From Sphingobacteriaceae bacterium (GTDB lineage: Bacteria; Bacteroidota; Bacteroidia; Sphingobacteriales; Sphingobacteriaceae), in NCBI GenBank assembly GCA_021740025.1, contig JAIPAN010000056.1, positions 1 to 7,060 of the forward strand: a stretch of 7,060 nt of DNA. The letters are read 5' to 3'. The notes beneath the pieces were generated by a model. The model was not told the DNA's origin. It did not search any database and saw nothing but the letters and a program-made list of their open reading frames with translations. The stretch's first letter is position 1, and each line of letters starts with the position of its first letter. Shown piece after piece: positions 1-6,052 of the stretch. A program made the translations under genes and the position numbers.

Positions 1-428
1 CCACCACTTCCTAAAATTAAGGCTTTTTGGTGCCGCTTGTGTAGTAGTGGTTTTAGGGAATGCTCAAAACCATAGGCATCGGTGTTGTAGCCCTCTAAAC
101 GAATTTGTGTAGAAGATAATTCTCCACTAAAAAAATCTTCAACGGGGTGGCTATTGGCCACTTTAATGCAGTTTACGGCATCAATTTCTTTAGCAGCCTC
201 ATCTAAACTATCCATGTAATAAATAATTCCAATTTTATGCGGATGGGTAACATTCAATCCACATAAATCGGGGTTGTTCTTTACAATTTCCGGGAAATCG
301 CTAATAGATTCGATGGGGAAAGCCACGTATTCATGATCCGATGAGTTCTCTTTTTCAAATTTTTCTGTAAAATAGTCAACTGAAAAGGAGTGTGCCAAAG
401 GGTAGCCAATAATGCCGTATTTTTTCAT
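1..428 (-). CDS. aroE: Shikimate dehydrogenase AroE, N-terminal part (C-terminus beyond left edge)
   Basis: This enzyme reduces 3-dehydroshikimate to shikimate with NADPH, the fourth step of chorismate biosynthesis, in the cytoplasm. The 142 visible codons begin at an ATG (428-426) and run off the window edge. Visible motifs are GYPLAHSFS at residues 8-16 (the shikimate-binding serine loop, S14 and S16), NVTHPHK at 59-65 with the catalytic lysine K65, DAVN at 83-86, and GYNTDAYGF at 113-121 with the catalytic aspartate D117. The visible part stops at LGSG (139-142), the start of the NADP-binding glycine loop. The family is usually about 245-280 residues, so a little over half is present. Two histidines (H62, H64) stand where NVT(V/I)P(Y/F)K is usual. 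The gene lies 15 bp after the comA stop and is probably last, or near last, in the TPR-comA-aroE operon. The identification is firm. Confidence 0.95.
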   Translation of the reverse strand, partial: MKKYGIIGYPLAHSFSVDYFTEKFEKENSSDHEYVAFPIESISDFPEIVKNNPDLCGLNVTHPHKIGIIYYMDSLDEAAKEIDAVNCIKVANSHPVEDFFSGELSSTQIRLEGYNTDAYGFEHSLKPLLHKRHQKALILGSG

Positions 429-443
429 CTTATATAGCAAAAA

Positions 444-1211
444 TTAATTGCCTTGATCTAAAAAGTGACTAAAGGTGTCGCCTCTTAAACCAAGTCGGAT
501 AGTTTCTAGGGGAATAACTTCTGCCGGGGCAATGTTGCCCAGGTTTACATTGGTGCCAATTAGTTTTATAAACCAAACTTGTTGGGCTTTAATTGGAGCT
601 TCCCAAATAATGGTTTCTTGCGGTATTTGGGTTAAAATTTCATCAACTAAGCCTTCTCTTACTTCTCCAGAATCGCGGTATATACCTACGTTCCCACCTT
701 CACGAGCTTCGGCAATTACTTTCCAAGAACCGGCTTCAATTTCGGCTTTCATGAGTGCAATCCATTTGTATGGTGCAAATATTTTGGCTGCATCTTTTGA
801 TCCAACCTCAGAAATTACGGTTACTTGCTCACTAAGTTTGCGAATGTATTCACATTTTTCGTCGTGCTCAATATCCATAGAGCCATCGGATACTTCGGCG
901 TATTGCATGCCGTATTTGTCTAGTACACGGCGGTAATCGTCAAATTGATTTCTAATGGCAAAAGCCTCGAATAAAGTACCTCCAAAATAGGTAGGAATGC
1001 CCGCTTCTTTATATACCTGTAGTTTTTTTTCTAGGTTGGGGGTTACATACGAAGTAGCCCAGCCAAGTTTTACAATATCTGTATGCGATCCGGATACTTC
1101 TAAAAAATCTTCAATTTCACGAATGCTTAATCCCTTATCCATCACCATGGTTATGCCACTGTTTCTTGGTTTTTGGCTGCGTTCGGGTATATTATTTAAG
1201 GTGTAATTCAT
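444..1211 (-). CDS. comA: Phosphosulfolactate synthase (ComA family)
   Basis: This is a ComA-family TIM-barrel enzyme of 255 residues. Characterised archaeal members add sulfite to phosphoenolpyruvate to give (2R)-phospho-3-sulfolactate, the first step of coenzyme M synthesis. Family signatures span the protein: PR-SGITMVMDKGL (15-28), DIVKLGWATS (45-54), FGGTLFE (76-82), EVSDGS (106-111), EVGSK (135-139), EAREGGNVGIYR (168-179), WEAP followed by QQVWFI (203-215), GTNVNLGNIAP (219-229) and LETIRLGLRGDT (235-246). I chose the ATG at 1211; an in-frame TTG at 1226 would add only five residues and has no better ribosome site. It lies between a TPR gene (46 bp upstream) and aroE (15 bp downstream), probably in one operon. 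A bacterium of this kind is not expected to make coenzyme M, so the physiological product is uncertain. Supplying sulfonate precursors, for example for sulfonolipids, is one inference. The family call is strong; the exact reaction is unproven. Confidence 0.9.
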   Translation of the reverse strand: MNYTLNNIPERSQKPRNSGITMVMDKGLSIREIEDFLEVSGSHTDIVKLGWATSYVTPNLEKKLQVYKEAGIPTYFGGTLFEAFAIRNQFDDYRRVLDKYGMQYAEVSDGSMDIEHDEKCEYIRKLSEQVTVISEVGSKDAAKIFAPYKWIALMKAEIEAGSWKVIAEAREGGNVGIYRDSGEVREGLVDEILTQIPQETIIWEAPIKAQQVWFIKLIGTNVNLGNIAPAEVIPLETIRLGLRGDTFSHFLDQGN

Positions 1212-1257
1212 GCTGCAAATGTCCAAAAAAAATCTAACTATTAAAGTATTTGTGTGT

Positions 1258-2661
1258 TTATCTAGTATACCGATTAATGATATCGATAATTACCTTGTTT
1301 TCTTGTAGTTGAGGGAGGTATTCGAAAAGGATATGGTGCTTTTCTGAATCGGTATTGAGTGCAATTTCTAAGAAAGCCAATGCTTCGGCATATTGTCCAT
1401 CGGCAAAGAGGTAAGCCACCATGCGGTAGTACAGTTCGGCGGCATCGGGGTTGGTTTTAATGCCTTCCGAAATGGTTTCAATGGCTTGGGCAAGTTTCTT
1501 TTGCTCAAATAATATAGATGAATAATCTAACCAAGCCTCAATATCAATGGGGTTTAGTTCAACTACCTTTTCGTACGCTTTTTCAGATTCGTCTAATTGT
1601 TTGAGCTTGTATTGTGCATCGGCAATGGCAAACCAAAAATCCGGATTTTGATCGTCTAACTCTAGGGCTTTTCTGTAAAAGTGCAGCGATTCGAAAAAAC
1701 GTTCTTCAAAGTCGAGCGTTACGCCTATACCAAACCAGGCATCGGCCTGATCGGGGTCCATTTTAACCGCCTTTTTATAATATTTACGAGCCTCGTCCAT
1801 TTGCTCCAATTTTTCATAGCATTCGCCAATGGCGCAATAGGTATCTCCATTGGGTGGCTCGTACTCAAAGGTTTGTTTATACACTTCAATGGCTTCGCTG
1901 TAGCGATCTAAATTAACCAATGAATTGCCTTTGTTGAAATAGGCCGATGAAAAATTTTCTTTGATTAAAATGGCGTAATCGTAGGCATCAATGGCTTTTT
2001 CGAATAAATTTAATTTATTGTAAGCATTGCCCAGGTTGTACCAAGCGGCATATGAGTAGGGCTCGGTATCGATGTATTGCTTGTAAAATTCAATGCATTC
2101 TTCTTGTTTATCGAGCACGTCGTAGCAAAAAGCCAATTCATAAAGCGCTTCTTGGTTTTCCATATTGCTTTCTAAACACGCTTTTAGGTAGGTTACTGCC
2201 GACTCGTAATTGGCCATGTTTTGGTAAACGTAAGCAATGTGTAAGAGAATTTCATCTCTACTTTCAGACATTTCTAAGGCTTTTTTATAATTTTCGAGCG
2301 CCTCGGCATGTTGCTCTAGTCCTTCAAAAATGGTACCTCTTAGCGTGTAAATATCTGGGTCAGATGCTTCTAAAGTTTCGGCTTTATCTAGGGCGGCAAA
2401 AGCCTTGTTTAGTTGATTGGTTACTAAAAATAATTGGGCTTGTTTCACTAAAAATACCGAAACAAAGGGGTGTTGGCTTAGGGCATATTCTACCACCTGG
2501 AGGGCCTTTATAGGGTCATTTTTCTCGATGTAATAGTCAATTATATTTTCGAATGCTTGTGCATCAAAAAAATACTGATCCTGATTGCGGATCATTTCTT
2601 CGTAGCGTTCTACCGAAAATTTAGGGTCTTCACTAAATCCAAATTCAAATTCTTCTTCCAT
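1258..2661 (-). CDS. Tetratricopeptide repeat protein, twelve TPRs
   Basis: This 467-residue protein is made almost entirely of TPRs. After a short acidic N-terminal segment (1-32), twelve consecutive 34-residue repeats fit without any gap from residue 33 to 440, followed by a 27-residue tail. The clearest repeats are at 203-236 (AWYNLGNAYNKL, then EKAIDAYDYAI), 237-270, 271-304, 305-338 and 339-372; the usual small/aromatic residues at TPR positions 8, 20 and 27 recur. There is no signal peptide, lipobox or membrane segment, so it should be cytoplasmic. TPR superhelices bind proteins, but nothing in the sequence names a partner. It is the first gene of the presumed TPR-comA-aroE operon. A GAGG touches the ATG directly, too close to act as a normal ribosome binding site. 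It could be a general scaffold or chaperone-like protein. The repeat assignment is certain and the function unknown. Confidence 0.93.
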   Translation of the reverse strand: MEEEFEFGFSEDPKFSVERYEEMIRNQDQYFFDAQAFENIIDYYIEKNDPIKALQVVEYALSQHPFVSVFLVKQAQLFLVTNQLNKAFAALDKAETLEASDPDIYTLRGTIFEGLEQHAEALENYKKALEMSESRDEILLHIAYVYQNMANYESAVTYLKACLESNMENQEALYELAFCYDVLDKQEECIEFYKQYIDTEPYSYAAWYNLGNAYNKLNLFEKAIDAYDYAILIKENFSSAYFNKGNSLVNLDRYSEAIEVYKQTFEYEPPNGDTYCAIGECYEKLEQMDEARKYYKKAVKMDPDQADAWFGIGVTLDFEERFFESLHFYRKALELDDQNPDFWFAIADAQYKLKQLDESEKAYEKVVELNPIDIEAWLDYSSILFEQKKLAQAIETISEGIKTNPDAAELYYRMVAYLFADGQYAEALAFLEIALNTDSEKHHILFEYLPQLQENKVIIDIINRYTR

Positions 2662-2709
2662 CCTCGTAAAAAATGTGCGCTTTTAAAGCTATATCATCAA
2701 TAATCTTGC

Positions 2710-2740
2710 CAAGACTAATTAAAGTTTAAAATACCGCAAA
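2710..2740 (-). promoter_or_regulatory. Putative Bacteroidota promoter for the TPR-comA-aroE operon
   Basis: Read on the minus strand, TTTG (2740-2737) is followed after exactly 19 nt by TAGTCTTG (2717-2710). The known Bacteroidota promoter is TTTG, about 19 nt, then TAnnTTTG, so the -33 box and spacing match exactly and the -7 box differs at one position. The predicted transcript start, near 2704, would leave an untranslated leader of about 40 nt before the TPR ATG at 2661. No transcription data support it. The rest of the 2662-2855 spacer holds nothing else I recognise. Confidence 0.45.
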
Positions 2741-2855
2741 AATGTCTTTTTTATAGATTTAGTTTTCCACATCTACACGTTAAACTTTGGCCTTATTGTA
2801 GCCCTAACCAGCGAAATGGCATGAAGCGTTTTTGTTCCCATAAATTTTAGGGTAT

Positions 2856-2885
2856 AAAAAAACCCTCTAAAAAGAGGGTTTTTTT
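2856..2885 (-). terminator. Rho-independent terminator after the small lipoprotein gene
   Basis: A perfect 13-bp inverted repeat (seven A, CCCTCT; AGAGGG, seven T) surrounds a four-base AAAA loop. It begins 20 bp after the stop of the minus-strand lipoprotein gene, so it ends that transcript and insulates the TPR operon behind it. It is symmetric and would work in both directions, but no plus-strand gene runs into it. Confidence 0.88.
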
Positions 2886-2904
2886 AATTTGGTGTTCGGT
2901 ATTA

Positions 2905-3228
2905 CTAATTTAATCTCTCTTTCCAAGGTTCTGGATCTGGATCTGGTTTTGGTAAAGGGTAAAGTTTCAGTTTTCTTACATCGTAGTAATATGCTATACC
3001 CGATCCATTTCCTTTATCTAAACTTGTTGATGCCGGTGTTGTTTGACGGGTATCAATTGGCGCATCTGGCGCCACAATGGGGCTTTTTAAATCCATTTCT
3101 TGCCCTACTGCTAATCTTCCGTCCGCTGTGCTTGGTGTAAATTCAGTACTTTTTTCGCATGCGCTCAGTACCATCATGCCAAGCCCTAAACACACTGCCG
3201 GGCGAATTAAATTTTTGATTTTTTTCAT
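2905..3228 (-). CDS. Small lipoprotein of unknown function
   Basis: This 107-residue protein starts with a classic lipoprotein signal: a basic N-terminus (MKKIKNLIR), a hydrophobic stretch (about 10-21) and the lipobox LSAC at 21-24. C24 would be lipidated, leaving an 84-residue mature chain. The mature part is polar and low in hydrophobic content, with many Asp, Pro, Ser and Thr, a short YYYDVRKLKLYPLP segment (about 80-93) and a Pro/Asp-rich end (PDPDPEPW). I recognise no domain. The residues after the cysteine (EKSTEF) do not clearly match the charged surface-export signal described for some Bacteroidota lipoproteins, so its membrane and leaflet are open. It lies 142 bp downstream of the response regulator stop, with a hairpin between them, and has its own terminator, so it is probably transcribed separately. 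The signal peptide makes it a likely real gene; its role is unknown. Confidence 0.78.
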   Translation of the reverse strand: MKKIKNLIRPAVCLGLGMMVLSACEKSTEFTPSTADGRLAVGQEMDLKSPIVAPDAPIDTRQTTPASTSLDKGNGSGIAYYYDVRKLKLYPLPKPDPDPEPWKERLN

Positions 3229-3297
3229 ATAATTTTTGTTTTAGTTTACCGAATTTGGTTAACTAAAAGAAAATACCATGCTTTAAAAGAAATATAA

Positions 3298-3336
3298 TTA
3301 CTAATTATAATTATTGGACTTTAATTTAATTAGTAA
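3298..3336 (-). terminator. AT-rich hairpin between response regulator and lipoprotein genes, possible terminator
   Basis: The arms 3298-3313 and 3321-3336 pair over 16 positions: an outer perfect 10 bp (TTACTAATTA / TAATTAGTAA), one T-T mismatch and five more pairs, around a 7-base loop. It lies 35 bp past the response regulator stop and is followed on the minus strand by a T-rich but interrupted run. It could end the kinase-regulator transcript. The stem is nearly all A-T, so an operator or leader structure for the lipoprotein gene is an alternative. Confidence 0.45.
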
Positions 3337-3370
3337 GATAACAAGGTACCTAGTAACTGAATTGATTGGC

Positions 3371-4066
3371 CTAATGGATGAATAATTTATAGCCTCTGCC
3401 GTGCACGTTTATAATTTCTACTCTCGGATCGGCTTTTAAGTATTTGCGCAATTTGCTCAGAAATACGTCCATGCTACGCCCATTAAAGTAATTATCGTCG
3501 TGCCAAATGGCTAAAAGTGCTTCCTCTCGGGTTAAAACTTGGTTTTGTTTCTGGCACAATAGTTTTAACAATTCGGCTTCTTTGGTGCTTAATCGCTGGG
3601 TATTTTCTTTATAAGTAATTTGTTGTGCGGCTACATCAAATACAAAATCGCCAATTTGGAAGCTGCTTGGTTGTACACTTGTTTCCTCGTTTTTATGTTC
3701 AGAAACCCGTTTTAAGAGCGCATTGATTCGCAAAAGCAACTCTTCAATTCTAAAGGGTTTGGTAATATAATCGTCGCCACCGAGGGTAAAGGCCTCGGTT
3801 TTATCTTCAATCATGGTTTTTGCGGTGGCAAAAATGAGCGGAATGTGTGGATTTATTTTCCGTATTTCTTTGCCCAAGGTAAAGCCGTCTTTTTTGGGCA
3901 TCATTACATCTAAAATGCAGATATCAAAAGCCTCTTTGGTGAAGGTTATTAAACCCTCGTCGCCATCGCTGCAGCGTACTACCTCAAACTTGCCTTTTAG
4001 TTGCAAATATTCTTGTAAGAGTAGTCCCAAGTTCGGGTCGTCTTCTACTAATAGTACTTTTTTCAT
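3371..4066 (-). CDS. rprY: OmpR-class response regulator, RprY-like
   Basis: This 231-residue protein is a phosphorylation-controlled transcription factor. The receiver domain (about 1-120) has the acidic pocket D9-D10, phospho-acceptor D53 in LDVMMPKKDGF, the switch threonine T81 and the conserved lysine K103 in KPF. A linker (121-136) leads to an OmpR/PhoB winged-helix domain (about 137-230), with the recognition-helix region NGRSMDVFLSKLRKYL (195-210) and the wing HGRGYKLF (222-229). The C-terminal stretch from DDNYFN onward closely resembles Bacteroides RprY as I recall it; the name is by family resemblance and not proven orthology. Its ATG overlaps the kinase stop by 4 bp (ATGA at 4066-4063), so the two are translationally coupled and are cognate partners. 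Target genes are unknown. Candidate sites are the repeated TTAACA motifs upstream of the kinase. Confidence 0.95.
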   Translation of the reverse strand: MKKVLLVEDDPNLGLLLQEYLQLKGKFEVVRCSDGDEGLITFTKEAFDICILDVMMPKKDGFTLGKEIRKINPHIPLIFATAKTMIEDKTEAFTLGGDDYITKPFRIEELLLRINALLKRVSEHKNEETSVQPSSFQIGDFVFDVAAQQITYKENTQRLSTKEAELLKLLCQKQNQVLTREEALLAIWHDDNYFNGRSMDVFLSKLRKYLKADPRVEIINVHGRGYKLFIH

Positions 4067-5835
4067 GCTAGTGGGATACTAATTTCAAAGGTAGAACCTT
4101 TGTGTTTTTCACTCTTTACTTTTATTTGCCCTTTTAATAAGCGCACAATGGTGTTTACATAACTTAAGCCCAAACCAAATCCTTTTACATTGTGTACGTT
4201 GCCGGTAGGTATTCTGTAGAATTGATCAAAAATTTTATCAATTTGGTCTTTGCTCATTCCAAGGCCATTGTCTTGTACGGTACATAGTACCTGCTTTCCA
4301 AGATTTTGTGTACTAATTTTAATTTTTGCTTCTCCGTTGCAATATTTAATTGCATTGTCTATTAAATTAAATACCACGTTAGATAGATGTAATTCATCGG
4401 CAAATACCACATCATTTTTTGCTTGTAAATCTAATTCAATGCTGGCTTTTTGCTTTTCTAGTTGTAAACTCATGCTATCGGCTACGGCAGCAATAAGCGT
4501 ATTTAATTCTGTGGGTCTATTTTCTAGTTTAAAATCTTCTTTATCTACTTTGGCTAGGTGCAAAACACGTTCAATGTGATTCCCAAGTCGAATATTTTCA
4601 TCGTAAATAATAGTTGCTAAACGTTCAACTTGTGCCCTGCCTCCACTCAATTCTTCATCTTTTAAAGCTTCACTAGCTATCATAATGGTGGCTACAGGTG
4701 TTTTAAACTCATGGGTCATGTTGTTTATAAAATCGGTTTTCATTTCCGATATTTTCTTTTGTCGCAAAATAAGTTGTAAGGTGTAGCCAAAACTTCCCAA
4801 TAATATAAGCAACAGTCCTCCAGAAAGCGCCATAATCCAGGTCATATTTGCCAAAATATAATTGCTTTTGTTCGGAAGACTAAGCAGCAGCCAACCACTC
4901 TCTTTTATCATTTCTTTCGGAAAGAGTTGCGTTTTATAGACTTCATCCGTATGCAAATGCTCTGTAGTTTCCGGTTGGGTGCCTAATTTATTTTTGGCAT
5001 TTCCTTGTTGTATTTGATAGGTAAAGCTCCCTGTAATACCCTTGTTTTTTAATTCTTTACGTAACAGTTGGTCTACCATATGCGCTTGTATACGTTTATT
5101 TAAGGGCATTTTAGCCGAACCAAACTCCTGTGCTAAATCTTGTAATGCGTTTTTTTTATTTTCCTGAACCGAATCTAAGTATTGTTGTACCAGATTTACA
5201 TCGGGAGAATTTGTTGTATTGTTTCTACTTATATTGCTTAGCCGCGGCTTGGCTAGGGTAATCAGTTTAGGTCCATTTTGTGGGTCGAACACAATGTACT
5301 GCCTAATAGAATCTACTGGGTTTTGTTTAGTAACACTGAGTTTCGGCACCCGCTGTTGAAGTACTTGTTGGTGTATGCCTCCAAACGGATCTACAAATTG
5401 TACCAATTCTTGTTGCAGTTCATCTTCTTCAGCAGCCTGGTCTTTGGTGGCATCGTAAGCTAAAACGAGCGGGTAGCGTGCTCGAAGCATGCTGTCTCGT
5501 ATGGTAAATAAACTATCTGCTTTTTGCTGTTCTTTACTTAAAAATTGTGCATAAGATTCTTTTCGGGCCGCCGAATTTTGTTTCAACTGAGTTGCTCGAT
5601 TTTTTAATTTTTGCGATTCATTTTTAGTGTTTACCGCCTTTTTTAACAAAAAATTATAGGCTTCTTGTCGTTCAAGTTTCTTAGCCACATTGCTAAGCGC
5701 CTCGTTTACATTTTGATCGAATAATTGCGATTTTAATTGATAGGATTGATTTAGAAAATACCATTGCATAGCCAATACACCCAATAGGGCTATAGCCATT
5801 AGCCCGGTTATAAGCATAATGTTTTTTCGTTTCAT
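4063..5835 (-). CDS. rprX: Membrane sensor histidine kinase, RprX-like
   Basis: This 590-residue sensor kinase is the partner of the response regulator it overlaps by 4 bp. I start it at the ATG at 5835; a GTG directly before it adds one residue. TM1 is at about 6-28 and TM2 at about 327-354, bounding a roughly 300-residue periplasmic sensor region. That region is rich in Gln, Asn and Lys, has a likely coiled-coil part (about 65-115), and matches no sensor domain I recognise. The cytoplasmic part has the H-box with phospho-acceptor H375 in THEFKTP, then a HATPase domain: N-box with N490 and N494 (NLIDNAIKY), G1 DNGLGM (522-527), F-box IFDQFYR (535-541), G2 GFGLGLS (552-558) and GST (580-582). 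No HAMP or PAS domain is evident between TM2 and HisKA. All catalytic motifs are intact. The signal sensed is not apparent from the sequence. Confidence 0.95.
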   Translation of the reverse strand: MKRKNIMLITGLMAIALLGVLAMQWYFLNQSYQLKSQLFDQNVNEALSNVAKKLERQEAYNFLLKKAVNTKNESQKLKNRATQLKQNSAARKESYAQFLSKEQQKADSLFTIRDSMLRARYPLVLAYDATKDQAAEEDELQQELVQFVDPFGGIHQQVLQQRVPKLSVTKQNPVDSIRQYIVFDPQNGPKLITLAKPRLSNISRNNTTNSPDVNLVQQYLDSVQENKKNALQDLAQEFGSAKMPLNKRIQAHMVDQLLRKELKNKGITGSFTYQIQQGNAKNKLGTQPETTEHLHTDEVYKTQLFPKEMIKESGWLLLSLPNKSNYILANMTWIMALSGGLLLILLGSFGYTLQLILRQKKISEMKTDFINNMTHEFKTPVATIMIASEALKDEELSGGRAQVERLATIIYDENIRLGNHIERVLHLAKVDKEDFKLENRPTELNTLIAAVADSMSLQLEKQKASIELDLQAKNDVVFADELHLSNVVFNLIDNAIKYCNGEAKIKISTQNLGKQVLCTVQDNGLGMSKDQIDKIFDQFYRIPTGNVHNVKGFGLGLSYVNTIVRLLKGQIKVKSEKHKGSTFEISIPLA

Positions 5836-5839
5836 CACT

Positions 5840-5847
5840 CAAAAATA
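5840..5847 (-). promoter_or_regulatory. Possible -7 promoter element of the kinase-regulator operon
   Basis: On the minus strand TATTTTTG (5847-5840) matches the Bacteroidota -7 consensus TAnnTTTG exactly and ends four bases before the kinase ATG. The transcript would then begin at or very near the start codon, giving a leaderless mRNA. The matching -33 box is poor: GTTG at 5867-5864, spacer only 16 nt. In AT-rich DNA this may be chance. Confidence 0.25.
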
Positions 5848-5875
5848 CCTAAGCTAATTGGAGCAACACCTATTT

Positions 5876-5963
5876 TTAACATTTTTTAACAGCCCAACAA
5901 TTTGTTAATTATGTATTAAATGTTAAGTTTGTGTAAACTATAAAGTTTAGTAATGGTGTTAAC
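5876..5963. promoter_or_regulatory. Cluster of TTAACA/TGTTAA motifs, candidate operator upstream of the kinase operon
   Basis: Five copies of TTAACA or its complement TGTTAA lie within 88 bp: 5876-5881, 5886-5891, 5903-5908, 5921-5926 and 5957-5962. The first two form a direct repeat with a 10-bp period, the kind of one-turn tandem half-site bound by OmpR/PhoB-class regulators. An overlapping set of AGTTT/AAACT half-sites (5926-5930, 5934-5939, 5944-5949) forms two short inverted repeats. The cluster starts 41 bp before the kinase ATG. Autoregulation by the downstream response regulator is the natural inference, but no binding site is known to me for it, and AT-rich DNA favours such words. 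Confidence 0.35.
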
Positions 5964-5999
5964 GTAGTTTATTGTTTTTTTGATTTGTTTATAAAACTA

Positions 6000-6033
6000 G
6001 AAAGCCGTTCCGAATTTTTTCGGAACGGCTTTC
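6000..6033 (-). terminator. Strong rho-independent terminator after the DUF3127 gene
   Basis: A perfect 15-bp stem (arms 6000-6014 and 6019-6033, core AAAGCCGTTCCGAA) closes a four-base loop. It begins 20 bp beyond the stop of the minus-strand DUF3127 gene, and on that strand the bases after the stem are T-rich (TAGTTTTATA). It separates this gene from the kinase operon that follows on the same strand. Confidence 0.9.
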
Positions 6034-6052
6034 TTAATAAAAGACCTTTTGA

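Noticed and set aside
475..936. 153-codon open frame on the plus strand opposite comA
   Set aside because: It is antisense to a strongly conserved enzyme, is low in recognisable features and looks like a mirror of the comA codon pattern.
1212..1226. TTG start five codons upstream of the comA ATG
   Set aside because: The extension (MDICS) is not part of the conserved family start and there is no ribosome site favouring it over the ATG.
2052..2513. 153-codon open frame on the plus strand opposite the TPR gene
   Set aside because: It lies wholly within the TPR gene on the other strand; the Cys/Arg/Leu-rich translation has no domain pattern.
2662..2665. GAGG directly before the TPR start as a Shine-Dalgarno site
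   Set aside because: It touches the ATG with no spacer, so it cannot pair in the normal position; Bacteroidota genes generally lack such sites.
2889..3140. 83-codon plus-strand frame, hydrophobic, opposite the lipoprotein gene
   Set aside because: The opposite strand has a proper signal peptide, lipobox and terminator; this frame starts beside the terminator and has no supporting signal.
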